Assembly: GCA_947846985.1 (NCBI GenBank)
Contig: CANTUZ010000005.1
Span: forward strand, 54,623,889 to 54,687,888
Length of the DNA: 64,000 nucleotides
Source: Fratercula arctica
Lineage: Eukaryota; Chordata; Aves; Charadriiformes; Alcidae
Direction: 5' to 3'
The notes beneath the pieces were generated by a model. It made no database searches, was not told where the DNA came from, and worked only from the letters and a program-made list of their open reading frames with translations. Positions 11,301 through 24,106 of the stretch are shown piece after piece (within the stretch, counting starts at the first letter, position 1; each line of letters begins with the position of its first letter). Made by a program: the position numbers and the translations under genes.

Positions 11301-14027
11301 ATGCAATACATCCTTGTACTCTTGAGGAATATCTGTGAATGAGCCTGTGCTGTGCTTTTCTCCTGTTAGTCTCCTCTTGAATTATAGGAGGAAAACCATC
11401 ATAAGCCACTTCTTATGAGTCCTGCATGCACTGTGGCAGTAACATGGCCTTTCCAGATATAGATCCTCTTCAAGTTCCTAAATTCCAGCGATTCAGCTGG
11501 CAACTGTGATACCTAAACTTGTTATACCTACCTTTAGGAGTCTGTTTGTGGGCTAGAGGATTGCTTCAGCCACCCACACAAAGGAACTGGTGCCATTTCA
11601 GGTGCCCAAGAGTATGCAAGGCACCCTGATGGGTCTGGGAGACCCGTTGCTAGTGGGAGGACAAGCAGGTTACACTGTCTCATCTCAAATGGCACTGCCT
11701 CCCTCTGTGTGGGCAATGGGTTGAGCCCTCGGTATCCAAGCCCTTATTAGAGTCAATAAAGATCAAGCCTGGAGTCACTGGAGACAAGTGAGTGATTCAG
11801 CTCAGCAGCTGCTGGTTCCCTAGGTCAGGGTGAACTGAATCATGCTCTCTGTTGCACTGAGTAGATTTCAACTGATGCATGTGTGTGTGCGTACATGGAG
11901 ATAACTGCATTTAGATAGCCTAAACATGAAATACCTCAAATGGTCAAGAATTAATTTTTAGACTTTGAAATGATAATTGTAGAAGCTTTCTTTCAGTACT
12001 AGTACAGGGCACTCAGAGTACCTGTAAAGTTTAAAGGTCTTATGGGGAAGTATCTGTCCTATGGAAGTTATAACTGGAAACAAAAGGTATTTACCTTGTA
12101 TACAAAAATTAACAAATAAGGCAGACCAACTAACAAATGACCTGTCAGCAGGTTCCCAAAGGAAAACAAGAGTCTATTGCTCTAAAATGTTTTTAAAATG
12201 CTAGAAGATATGCTAATGATCAGTAGAATAGTGGCAGAAGCTGAACACGAACTAGATAGTGTCACTGCTGTTTTTGACTGCCCTGATCCCAGCAGTTTTG
12301 TGGGAGGTGATTTCCCATTCCTCATTAATGAAGAGCTAACAGGGAAAAGGTGCACCATTTCTTTCAGTAATAGATTTTTTAGGGAGTAAAGGGCTGAGTT
12401 TTATGTGCTATTTCTGTGCTACAGGGCTGGCCTTGTTGCACTGAAGACAGAGGTGCGGTAGCATTCATATGTGCAAAATTTAATTACTCTGATTTATCAA
12501 GCAATTATTTTTCCTACTAGTTTTATTTAACTGTGGGAGATGTCATCCTTCCTTTGAGCGTAATGAGTGCATTTCCTCCAGGAGGCAATTTGCCATTCAC
12601 AGATGAGTTCTCTTTTATAGTGACTTTGCCTTTATTTTTCATTTTCAAATGAAATTACATTCTCAATTTGTTAGTAAATTTGAGTGATAAATTTATTAGT
12701 GTCTGAGAACAGTGAATTCTTTATTGCATGATGACACAGCTTCTGCAGTAAAGTGATTCCCATTCAAACCTTTCTTTTAGACAAGAATGTTAAGCCATGC
12801 TAGTGGAAGATGGAAATTTTGAGTTTGAACCAGCAAGCTGGAGAAGGTCTTGTATGCAGAGTTTCTATTTCCTCCATGAAAGCACTTAACTTCTAATCTA
12901 TAACATAAACTACAACCACCATTTCCATTTTTCAGCCATTCAAATGAATTAAAGAGTCTTCTATGTCCAAAATAGTTGGTATAAATGCCAACATCCAAGA
13001 GATGGTTTGAGTCTGTGTCTGACTTGCACAAGCTTTTCGTGTGCAGTTTCAGCGAGGGGACAGCATGCCATCTTCTTGCTATTACCTGTGACTAGCACGG
13101 TGCTTGCTATATTTACTGATGATTCTCACACCCATTCAGAAGCATCTAACTCTTCCTTGCATCATAGGAAGAGTTTGTTTGTGCTATGTATGTCTGTGGT
13201 TTCTTCTGAGGGATCAGATAAATCAAAGGAGGTGGTTCCTGTTGGGAAAAAAACAGGCTCGATGGGGGAAGTGGGTTTGTTAGGTTGCCCTGTTTCCATT
13301 GCCTGGGGATAAAGACAAGCCTTCTTTGTGAGCCTTTAAAAAGAACGATTGCTGATGAACCCTCAGTCACAGGATAATTGGGTTTATATCAGTCACAAGA
13401 AGTGACTTGCATATGGCAAAACTCCAGATTTTGGTCGTGAGGGTCTAGAACCTGACAGCATCTCTCATTGGGCTGTGGAAGCTGATTCCATCTGGTTTTC
13501 CCTCCATTCCCTGTCTTTCTGTGCACACTGAACATTTCCCAGTATTTTGTCCATTTTACTTTTAAACATATTCCATTGTGAAATTCTAATTTTCTCATTT
13601 TTAATTTCATATTATCTATTCTAAAATATTATGCAAAATTGGCCTTTATAACTTCCAGTTCATGTGGAGCATCTCATTATGTTCCCCTTTTTACCGAGCC
13701 TTCTTAGACTTCTTTGCATCCCTGCTTATCACATACGTGTAGGGTGGCATCTTACAAAGCCTGTAACTTAACTTTCACCAAATCCTTTTCCCACACTCTT
13801 GATGGCAGAAAACAGCCTAATTTTCATTAGAAAAACCATTCAGTTGGAACAAAAATAATTAGGATGCAGCAGAAAAAAAAATCCATGCGGACCACAGCAG
13901 GAGAGAAAATGCTCTTCACATAGCTTTTTTTTTTGTGTTTGCTTTCATTCTTGAATGCTTCAGAGTTTTTGCTTGATTGATCTGTAATAGATGCATTTAA
14001 TGTAGTTGCAATCTAGGATTTAGAGGA
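5317..14027. other. Non-genic stretch without recognised genes or repeats
   Basis: About 8.7 kb with no supported gene. Frames are up to about 100 codons and none resembles a known family. The text is AT-rich and high in complexity. A locally GC-richer patch at about 11530-11830 contains an AATAAA at 11756-11761, which could be a polyadenylation signal or chance. Around 6030-6260 there is weak likeness to a very old CR1 3' region that I could not support. Very old repeats could be hidden here. Confidence 0.55.
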
Positions 14028-14290
14028 TCTCACAGAGTCACAGGCACTCGAGGTCAGAAGAGGCCTCTGGAGAATCTGCAGTCCAAACCTCTCCAAAGCC
14101 CTGCTCAAAGCAGGGTCAACTACAGCAGCTTGATCAGGGTTTTGCATATCTCCAAGGATGGAGGCTCCATAACGTCTCTGGGAAATGCATTGCGGTATTT
14201 GATCACTGTCAGAGTAAAAGAGTTTTATTCTGAAGTTTGAATGGAATTTCTTGTATTTCAGTTTGAGACCACTGCTTCTTGCCCTTTCAG
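14028..14290 (-). mobile_element. CR1 LINE 3' fragment, antisense, younger copy
   Basis: On the minus strand this is a 5'-truncated CR1 tail. The plus strand reads TCACAGAGTCACAG, then GAGGTCAGAAGAGGCCTCTG, then a stretch including CCCTGCTCAAAGCAGGGTCA. That order mirrors the avian CR1 end, with the terminal octamer-type TCACAGA motifs at the element's 3' end on the low-coordinate side. The rest corresponds to CR1 sequence coding for the last ORF2 residues. It is noticeably diverged but younger than the adjacent 14396-16990 copy. The 5' truncation point is approximate. Confidence 0.82.
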
Positions 14291-14395
14291 ATCCTTGTGC
14301 GTAGTATTGCGGTACAACATTATGAAATAAAAATTCATTAGTATCTTTGATGGTACACTGAGTGAACATTTGAGTTAATCTATTTGTAGTTTCCC

Positions 14396-16990
14396 AAATA
14401 CTAAGGTCAGAAGAAACCATTGGAGCCATGTAGTCTAACCTTCTTCAGAAGAAAAACCATAAAGTCAGTGTCAGTAATTTCTGCATAAAGCCAAACAATC
14501 ATCTGTTGCAAGACAGTATATTTCATGGGATGGACTTCTATCTTCTAGATACAAGAAGTAATTGAGAATCTACTGTATCCATTGGTGATTTGTTCTAGTA
14601 GTTATTTGGCTTTATCCAAAAATATAGAGAAAATGAACTTAAAAGTTTACAAAAAATAAAGCAGGAAAGAGACTCAGGATGCCACCCACATTACCTGAAG
14701 CTGTGACATCTATGCCTAAACCTTTATTGATAGGTGCTTGCCTAACTTTTTCCTTGATAAACCTTAGTGATGGAGACTGAGCTGTTTTTGTGGACAATTC
14801 TAGTTGTTCACAAGTTTTTCTAGTGTGTGGCTTTAAATTTTTCTTGTTGCCATTTAAGTGTGAAACTTCTTGCTTTGTCCCGAGCGGTAATGGAAAATTG
14901 CTTTGTCTCTTGCTGACTGCTACCCTTTGTACGTCTGAAAACTGTTAAATCTCCTTTTAGATTTCTCTCCTTTAGATTAAATGACCCCTTCAACCTTTCT
15001 TGAACAATGTTTTCTTGAATTCTGTCATTCTTGCTGCTCTTTTTAACTTCTTCCAGATGGCCTGGACTATTCTTGAGGAGCAGTGCTTGTAACTGAAAAT
15101 GTGCTCTGGTGGATGCTGCAACAGCCCTTTGGCAACATTATTGGCACACACTCAGATCTGATCCGCTTTAATCCTCAGACCTTTTACAGTCGTGCAGATC
15201 TGTCATTCCCTATCTCCTTATCCTCTGTTTACGTAGTGTAATCTCAGTGTATAACTTTACTTCCCACTCCCTGCTCCCCCCCATATCAATTCTGGTTTTG
15301 CAGGAGAGTTCTCTAATCTGTCAAGATTATTTGGAGTTTTAGTCTTAGGACTTTCAGTGCTTGAAAATTCTCCTATTTAATAAATATATTCTATCTGTAA
15401 TGTCATGCAAGTTATTTATGAAAATATAGTTTGACAGTAGATTCTACAGAATTTTATGTAAAATATCCTTTCATTTTGAATGGAATAGCCCAACATAGTT
15501 GTTGGTACAATTTCCAACTCCAAAAGTCATTAAGCTGTTTATTTGTTGAAACCAGGACAGCCTACCCCAGGAAAGTTAAATATATACTTACCATATTTTT
15601 TCATGTTCTTCCCTGACACCTGCTAGTGGCTTCTGTTAGAGAAAGGATACTCAGCTCAGTGAAATTTAATTTTGACTTACTATGGTTATTCTTGTCTACT
15701 TATTTTTCCACTGTTACATCTAAACAATTTTGATCAGTTTGCCATAAAAAGAATTGGATTCGTTTAGTAGGATTTGATATTGAAAGGTCCGTGTTGGCAG
15801 TCACCTGTGTTTTTGCTGTCTTTTAGGTGTTTGTGAATGATTTGTATGACCATTTGTTCCAGGATTTTTCTGGAACTGAAATTAGGCTGAGTGGTTTTTT
15901 TCTCCTCTTTCCCGTCTCTTCTCTCTTTTCCTTTTTTTAAAAATAGATGTAGGAGTGGCCTTTTCCCAGTTTTGTGGTAATCATTTATCAGTCCTGGGAT
16001 AAAGAGCTGGCTGAAGGAAAATACCCACAGAGAATTTTCAGTGAGCCTATCTTATCTTGAAACCTCTCGTTTACCTATTTTCCAATATGTTTGCCACTGT
16101 TTTGGTTTTGTTACTCATCTCTCCCTCTCTGCTGCTAATTTTGTTAGCGGTAAGATCACAGTTGACATTTTTAGCGAAGACAGCAGCAAGGATGTCATTA
16201 ACACGGTGGCCTTCTCAAGATTCCTGTTGAGGAATAGATCAACATTTTTGTTAATCTTCTCTACTAATAACATAAATATGGAGTATTTTCTCACAAGTTA
16301 TGTTTTGCCTTTCTGATTTTATCCCTACGCTGTTAATACTCTAGTTCAGGATATTTTGTGCCTATGAGTTTTCCTTTTTCTTGCGGTTTGTTTGTTTGGT
16401 TTTTAAGAGAACTACCAGCTCCCCCCAATTCCTTTTCCCTTTTTTACTGACATTATGTAAAAATCTAGCACTTGCACCTCCCAGTGTTTATTGCATTCTG
16501 CTGTCTTAAGCTCCATGATTTATGATGTTTGTGTTCTCCTTTCTAACCGTCTGAGAATGGTTAGTTCTGTCATTATTTCATGGTCACTCTCAGACAAGTT
16601 ACTTTGCATCTTCACATTCTCAACCAGTTCTTCCAGGCTGGCCAGAAAGACAGCCAGAAGACTTTTTCCTTTACTTGCTTTCTTCACCTTTCATAGAAAC
16701 AAAAATGTCACCAGGACATTTCAAGGCTTTGCTGCCAATATATTGCTGCTACCTTCCTTTCCCAGTGGTTGTCTGGATGATGAAAGAGTTCCACCACAAA
16801 ACTGTCCTGTGCTCTTCATGTTTTTGCTGATTACTCAGAAAATGCCTCATCGACCTGGACTTTGTGACCAGGCCCAAAACATGACAGCATCCTTTTACCT
16901 TCAACGTTTTAGCAGGTCTTTATTCCTCCCTCTCCTGGGATTTAGAAGAATATCAGTATATCCACGACACATAGAGAAACATGTCCTTTG
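14396..16990 (-). mobile_element. Ancient CR1/L3-like LINE, antisense, long ORF2 remnant
   Basis: This long, heavily decayed LINE is read on the minus strand. Its 3' end lies near 14396 (plus strand AAGGTCAGAAGAAACCATTG, the old CR1 tail pattern). Moving to higher coordinates come 3' ORF2 sequence (about 14700-15130), then RT. The minus strand from about 15894 reads PLSLISVPEKSWNK, matching the RPxSLxSVPGKxxE block of CR1-type RT. Around 16200-16165 it reads DILAAVFAKNV, resembling the LNAFFASVF linker block. About 16550-16990 matches the order expected of the endonuclease half. Stops and indels are everywhere. The 3' portion is shorter than a full element, implying internal deletions. A 171-codon plus-strand frame at 16491-17006 is only its shadow. 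Assignment to CR1/L3 is solid; the subfamily is not. Confidence 0.7.
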
Positions 16991-18592
16991 TTTTACTTTT
17001 CATTGAGAGCTGAACAAGATATGTAGACTTATGTCTGCTAAATAATTAAATTGGGCAGTATTGCAGCATTCAAATGCTGATACCTTCTGAGTCAAACTAT
17101 CTGTTGGTATAACTCCAATGACTTCAATACTGTTTCTCCAGCAGAGAATGACCTATATTTCCCCTTGAAAAGAGGCAAAAATATGCAAGCCTTTCCTTAA
17201 AACCAGAAGTTAAGTTTTAGTTTGAATTTAAGAACTCACAAAACATTTGTGACATCTTTTCTGACCCATGTTCATTATTACTTTAGTTACATCCAGGATA
17301 GTTCATAGACCATAAATAGTAGTATTTCAGAGAAAAAAACCTGCAAGATTATGAGAGCAAAGACAAAGCCCAGAACAAAGAGAATCACTTATCAGATCTT
17401 GTGGATACTACATTAAAAGGCAATGAGGATTTCCCTTTAATATGATTAATTCAGATTTTAATAACTAGGTTCTTCTGCACAACTGCAGTCAATTTTTTCA
17501 TCACCAATGTAGAAATTAAAAAAAAAATGTTCTTTCTAAAGATGAACGGAGAAAAAAAATAATATTATTGACTTCCTTAAACCTATCTCATGTGATGGAT
17601 TTATGAAATGGAAATAGTATAGAAATTCCTTAGACTGTGACAGGAAATACAAATCATCTGAATGGAAAGGAAGTTATGCTGAAATATAGGCCTTTCAGCA
17701 GATAATGAGTTCACTACAAAAGGGTCTTCTTTTAAGTACTTCCTATAATTCTGTTTTCACTGGACCACCTGACGAGAGAGAGAAAGATGCATGTGGATAC
17801 ATCACTTTTTTATCACATCACTTTTTGGTTTTTAGAGGCTGAAGATAGGCTGTAGGCAAACCGAATGCAGTGAGGGTTGGAAGGACAGAAAATTCTGTGT
17901 TCAACCTGGAGTTACTCTTTCCTGGTTAGTACAAAACCAAACAAAACCAAGAAAAACTTGCATAACTGAATTACTGATACTTTAGTTTGAGTTAACTTGT
18001 TTAGCTAAGGGGGAAGATTATCTAGCTGCAGTGATTGGAGGTATCATACCTAAGAAGATCAATTGAATGTGTCTTACGGATCTCAAATGTGATCAGGAAA
18101 GGTCTACTAAGTTGTGAGTTTAGTTCTATATTACCTCTATACTGTTTCAAATATATTTTCTTGGAAAGAGGTCCTGATGCCTAGGGAGAAATTGTTAGGG
18201 CTGAGAGGGATCTGTTGGCTGGAAGTCTCTTGTTTTATCAGGAAAGGATGACCTAGGAAATGGCACTTACCATGGCTTTGAAAAAGGTATTCACACTCAG
18301 TGCTGGTGTCTGGGCTTGTGCGTTTGCACGTTGCACGGATAACACCACATCATGGGAGTGTGCAGAGAGGCATAGAGGAAGATTCTTTCTTTAAATTCAA
18401 TGATACTGCCCACCAAATCCAGACAGAGACTACCTTTAGTAATGATGGTAGGTCTGAACACAGAGTCATTTGTATTCTCTTGTTCCATATGGTGATTGCT
18501 AAGATGTACCATCTTGCTGTTAAAAGAGGACGAACACCTTCATTTTCTTGTAAAATCTTGGGTTTGTGTTTTTTGTATGTTTGTTTCTTTTG

Positions 18593-18628
18593 GGTTTTTT
18601 TTTGGTTGGTTGGTTGTTTGTTTGTTTT
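18593..18628. repeat. Low-complexity TTGG/TTTG repeat
   Basis: A T run leads into GGTTGGTTGGTTG and then TTTGTTTGTTTT, i.e. short tetranucleotide repeats of two related units. It is typical slippage-prone intergenic sequence. Confidence 0.8.
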
Positions 18629-19437
18629 AAATAAAATTTGGGTGTATAATAGGAAGGAAAAGGGACAGGCATATAATTCTCTCAATGCTTTGGATAGAAT
18701 TTTTTTTTTTTATTCTTCTACTGTATAAATTCCCAACACCAAAGAATGAAAGAATAGGGGAACATTCTCAAAGGTCATACAACTGGAGCAAAATTTCCAG
18801 TGCCTGCAAAAGCATCACCTCAGACAGACAGAAGTGCCGTTCAAATAAGCGTTTGCGTTTTTCTGTGGAAGTAATTGGTTCATGTTGTTTAAAACCCATC
18901 CTAACAAGCTGAAAATGATGCTTCACTTGGATTCACAAATGGTGATCTGAAAAAACATGTTCACAGAGCAGCAGATACCAAAACTAAAAACAGCTTTGGA
19001 AATATCATTGTAGAACACTTGAATATAGCCCCCCTCTGTGTTTAATCTCTGTCCCTGTTCCTTTTACCTAAAGCACATCTTGTGCCTCATGTGCAGTGGA
19101 AATCAAATTCAGGAATTACATAATTGGCTACAAGAAGAATGAGAGGTTGCCTTAAGGGGTCATCTCCTGTTCTGCTACTTCACAATAAATCTGAAGGAAT
19201 TCCTATTTCAATGAAAGTGGTCACTAGAGGGAAATAGAACAGAATTTCATCCCTAGATTTTAACGCTGAAACTGGAAAACTGAAAGTTAATTCCTAGGTG
19301 AGACAGCAAAATATCCTAAATGTGCTTTTGGTGTACCTGCTTTACTTTACAATAATTTAGAGGGGTTTTTTATTTCCTTAAGTTAAGCAATTATTATATT
19401 TTCTCCCTTTTTTTATCCATTTTTTCTTTTTCCTTTC

Positions 19438-19458
19438 TTTTTTTTTTTTTTTTTTTTT
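19438..19458. repeat. Poly-T run (21 T) ending a pyrimidine tract
   Basis: Twenty-one uninterrupted T follow a pyrimidine-rich stretch that starts near 19400. No LINE or processed-pseudogene body was recognised next to it on the minus strand, where it would be a poly-A tail, so it is called a simple repeat. Confidence 0.85.
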
Positions 19459-19749
19459 AATGCAAAAACCCAGATATAATGGGTTTTGAGGGCATGGGAA
19501 ACATCAGACTTAAGGAAAAAATATGATATATTGGTTATAACTTTCTGCAGCACAGGCCCACAAAACTGCTAAAATGAAATTTACTTGTTGCCTTATCCTT
19601 TATAACATGCCCTGCTGGTGGAAGGAAAACCATGCAGCTTTCAAGTTTTTGATGAGCAAATCATCTGTGTTGTGTGTTGAGTTGGACTACGCATAATATG
19701 GGCTCTAATATTGTTGGATTGAAAGGATTCTTTTTTTGAAGAGTTACTC

Positions 19750-19770
19750 TTTTTTTTTTTTTTTTTTTTT
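19750..19770. repeat. Poly-T run (21 T)
   Basis: A second run of 21 T lies about 0.3 kb from the first. As with that one, no retroposed body was identified on either side. Confidence 0.85.
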
Positions 19771-22700
19771 GCTTAGGAAAGCCATATCAGCCTGTTTAAC
19801 TTTTCACACCTTTTCTTGCTTTTTATCTAATAGTTATTCTCTCATGATTTATTAAGAAGTATGGAAGATGTATTTTGTTAAAACTGTAGAGAAATCAAGT
19901 ACTGTAACAATGAGATATTATATAAAAGGATAGAGAAATATGTATGCAGATCCTTGTGGAATTTTTATGTGTTTGCTGCATATAAATTAGCCCTTAACTT
20001 CACTGAGGAGAGACAAGAATAAATAAGTTCTGAGAGGAGAAAAAGTTGAAGTTTTAAATAACTTGCTGAGGAACAAGCTGAAAAAATGGGTAACAAAAGG
20101 GGGAAAGATATATTTTCTTGGGTTTAGTTATGAATACCACTATTTTATGATATATACATAATTGAAAGTGTAAAGACTGAGATGAACAGCATTCTAAGAA
20201 ATGGGCACATTAGAGAAAACCTTTCTGTAAATTCTATATGACTGAGGACTCTCTTCTTTTTCTGGATTTCATTACAAAAACTTTGTGAAATTCCACTAAA
20301 TAATAATTTATTAAGGAAATTTTACATTAAAGTATATATGAAAACAGAATTCACCTTATTTTATTCAGCTTGGAACAGTTTAAATCAGAAACATAACTCT
20401 TCGTAATGATCACCCAGGCAATGCTATGGTATTTTATGAGAGTTTGTGGGGAGAAGTTTGTACAGTAGGTGTTTAGAAAGAGAAATACAATGTAATAGAT
20501 GAAATATATTGCAGAACTAGGTAATTGTTCTTGGTATGTATGCATACTTGTTAAATTATTCCACAGTCTACGAAACAAAATATATTTTTGGGAAAATATT
20601 GCTCATTGATTCTCTTCATCTTCATGAGCATGTGTATAATATATTACATTAAAAACAAAACAAAGTGTTAGAAGAGCATTAAAGTTGCAAAGAAAAAAAA
20701 AACAACAAACCCAAACTTGAATACTGAAGATTAACGAAAGAACATGAATTATCACCTAGTTCCTGATAACCTTAGAGAAGAGGACTGTTTAGTGTGCAAT
20801 TTACTGTGTATCAAATTAGGATTGCAATTAGGGGATAATGCTTCCTGGTAAATGGGACTTTCCTCATAGACTATCACTCCTCTAAAATATAATCATTATC
20901 CCATTTAAACAAAAAAAGTACCCCTCCAGTTGTCCCTCCGAAAACCCCCAAATCACCTGCACATATTAGAATATGTAATTTGTTAAATACCTGGAATTTC
21001 AAAATACATGGACAAAATTTTTTCTATTTCCTGTAGTTTATCTGTGAAAATATTACCTGGTCTTTATTTCATGCTGAGTTTCACATGTACGTTTAAGATC
21101 ATAAGGATCGTCTGTATTGACGAAACAGTATATGAAAATGGTATTCAAAACTGCGTATGCCTACGGCTGTATAAAGATTGTATATGCAATCATAATACTG
21201 CCACTGACTGACTTTTGGGGTCTTAATCCTCCATTTTAAGACTGCTTTATGGCAGCTGTTTGATCGAATAAGTACTCAATATATCATTTGAAATACTTTG
21301 CAGAGAGTGATATTATTATCTAAAACTAACTGTGGACAGAAATGTACGCAGTTGAAGGAAATAAGCCTATGCAGACCAAAAGAACCTTAATGACTTTGTC
21401 TTCACAGGAGATCATATTTTCTTCACAGAATGTAAAGATCTTTTTCATCTGGTATTAAGTATTATAGGACATAGGAAAACTCACAAACAAAATGTGGAAA
21501 CAGGATGTTTTTTAAAAGGGTGTAGCTTTAAAACATATATCTTCTAGTACACAGTCCTTCAACGTTTATGGAACTGTTTGAGATTTCCAACAGGTCTAGG
21601 CATGTGTCTGCAAAACAAATCTTTTAAAAGCGATTTAGTGCGACACTCTTTGTGCTCCAAGAAAGATGGCCAAACCCTGCTTCGTTGACAATAAGCCTTA
21701 CCCGGTTCAAGCTACCGGAACAGAGCTGGCCAAGAAAAGGGCACCCCTCAGAAGGCGTCACTGTCCGGGGGCTGCTGATGGAGAGAGGCAGACAATGTTC
21801 AACTATGAAACTGCTGGGGGACAGCAGACATGGATGATGCTCTCTGGTGGCTTTGCTTAATTAAGTTTTTCCAAAACCTTCAGCCATTAAATTCACAGAA
21901 CCTTGGTCCTACCGTTTCCCACAAATTTCAGGCTTGTAATGGGATTACAAGCTAATTCAGGGAGTCTACTTTCATTTTCAAGCAGCTGAAAGTATCAACC
22001 CTTGCCCATTTTCCTTCTCGAAATAATTCAGGTTTATGGTAATCAACTAAAAACATACTTTCCGTTAGATCTGCTGTGTTAAAAACAAAGGAACAGGTCT
22101 TTTCTTTCCTCATGCTAAGAATTCATAATCACACCTGAACAAGATAGCTTAAAGAATAAATTATTTTTCATAAATTGTAGGAGAAAAATAAATGAAAAGG
22201 AATAAGAAATTACCACTTCTGAATTCAGATGCAGAGTTTAGAAAAATACTGTGTTAGCACAAGAAGTTATTTCTTTAATGTAAGATGGCAAATAGAAAAG
22301 CTTGAGTTTTTATGGCTCTTTTGAACCCAGTTGATAAAATACTTCATGAAATTTAACTATTAAGGAGTGTTTAGAATTCAAAACAACTCTTGGTTAAAAT
22401 ATTCATGTTACTGAAGGCTGCCAGCAACAGCAGCTTAAGACGGAGAGCGGAGAAAAAATACATTACTTAGTTGAATCTGTAAAAATTATTTGATGTAGTT
22501 AGAAGACAACTTCCTGAGCTGGATTTTCTCCAAAGTTCTGCAGTTGTCACCTGAAGCTTATGGGAAAAGCCATGGGATCTTTCATGAGCACGAGTTATTG
22601 TGACCTTTGCTTTAATGCCTCAGGCCAGAAGATTCAGGATAGTTTTTCTTGACAAAGTGCAGGGTACAGTACAGGCATAGGTAAAAATACTATTTATTTA

Positions 22701-24039
22701 TTCCTTGCCTGTCGTAAGTTTCTGTATTTTGGTGTTCTTGGATAAACAAGAGAGATAGTCTTAAGAAAACAGAATAACTATACAAGAGATCTGGTAGACT
22801 AAAGTCAAAGAGTGCTAATCTTCAGTGGGGATTGTTAGCTAAGGAATACAGAGCTAAGATTGCAAAAAGCTAGTTTGTAATGTGAATGATACTAGCATTT
22901 ATGAAATTGAAATTTTGCTTCCTAATGATGTCATAAAGTGGTGGGGCTCTTTAATAGTCAGTAGGGCAAGTGTACAAAGCATTATGCCAGAACTCGGTGT
23001 AATCCGCTTTCGAGAATAAGGATAAAAGTACAAACTAAAGACCAAACAGCAGAAGATTCTGCAGGAATAAGAAAGAGCAAAACATGTGAATGGCATTCTA
23101 GAAGTGGACTGAAAAGCAAAAACTTTCTTATGGATAAGAATAGTTTGACTTCAGACAGTGTTTTTCATCTGTGGGCTGCAAAGCATTTTACTAATTATAA
23201 TGAAAGCATCACAATGTCTTTTTTGTAGGAAATAAATATTATGTCTGGTTTGCATGTGGGTAATGATGATACTAGCTACTCGGTCTTCAAATACTGCTCT
23301 CAACTGCTCCCTTCAAAAGCTGCAAGCTAAAATAAAATAGAGCTGTGATGATGAAAAAATGACAAGGTTTTTGGAATGAAATCCTTTTAACCTTTCCAGA
23401 TTATTTTTTATATGACAGTCACAGGAGTGTGCTTACACAGTGAGACTGCTCATTGTGGCTGGTTAAGCCATGTTAATTAGAAACAGGTCTACACAGTCAT
23501 TGTTATATTATGTTCCTCTTTATATGTATCTTGATTGATATATGATGGTTCTGTTGAGTTAACGAGTCGCGTGAGATCCAAACATACTTTCTTTTTTGTT
23601 CAAATGAAGTTTAAAAAAATGTTACTGCATGTACTGTCGAAAGTGCTCAAGAAAGGACTGTGGTCAAAGGCTCTCTGTAATGCAAATGTTGTCCTGAATG
23701 AATGATTAGGCTGAATCTTTCATATGTGATCTTTTTCCCACAAACCCAAAAATCTTTCCCATTCAATGCATGTATCAAACCAGCAACTGATACAAAATAT
23801 CTGCAGTTTATTTATCTGTGGGGTTTTTATCTGTGGTTTATCAAACTTCCAGACTAGCATATGGTGAGAATGATTATAATACATTCATAATATTTAAGCA
23901 CTGTCCTTTCTTGAAGGTATGAAATTAGAGAAAAATTGAAAAGAAAGAACAACAAAATTAGCACACTAGTACAGCCTGTTCCTACAGCTATGCTTAAGAG
24001 AAAGCTGGGTGCTTCTGGCAAGCAGGCAAAACTGGGTCA

Positions 24040-24106
24040 AAGTCAAAGGCTGACTAGACGACCTTCTGAGGTCCCTTCCAACCCGATTTACCCTATAAGC
24101 CTATGG
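24040..24106 (+). mobile_element. CR1 LINE 3' end fragment
   Basis: The plus strand carries the avian CR1 3' terminal pattern: GGCTGACTAGACGACCTTCT, then GAGGTCCCTTCCAACC, then a TATAAGCCTATGG end. It is a very short, 5'-truncated insertion of which only the 3' UTR tail remains. The start is approximate because upstream text quickly loses likeness. Confidence 0.8.

Larger units (their letters stand above)
17000..24039. other. Non-genic AT-rich stretch
   Basis: About 7 kb with no supported gene; it includes some of the most AT-rich text in the window. It holds several T- or A-rich tracts, listed separately, and a (TTGG)n/(TTTG)n patch at 18593-18628. A 64-codon frame at 21666-21860 sits in a somewhat GC-richer patch, but its product has no family likeness I can name. 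No LINE tails or LTR ends were recognised. Confidence 0.55.

Noticed and set aside
11530..11830. Possible LTR end or 3' UTR with AATAAA
   Set aside because: No TG...CA boundaries, target duplication or upstream gene could be found.
13380..13740. Possible old antisense CR1 next to the 14028 copy
   Set aside because: A few strings (CTCATTATGTTCCCCTTTTT) hint at it, but no RT or 3' UTR block could be aligned by eye.
14013..14429. 138-codon minus-strand frame
   Set aside because: It runs through the sense direction of the CR1 tail at 14028-14290 and ends in flanking DNA. Repeat-derived, not a gene.
16491..17006. 171-codon plus-strand open frame, the longest in the window
   Set aside because: It lies antisense to the endonuclease-side part of the ancient CR1 at 14396-16990, and its product has no family likeness. 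It is a shadow frame.
19438..19770. Poly-T runs as poly-A tails of minus-strand retropseudogenes
   Set aside because: No processed gene body or target duplications were recognised near either run.
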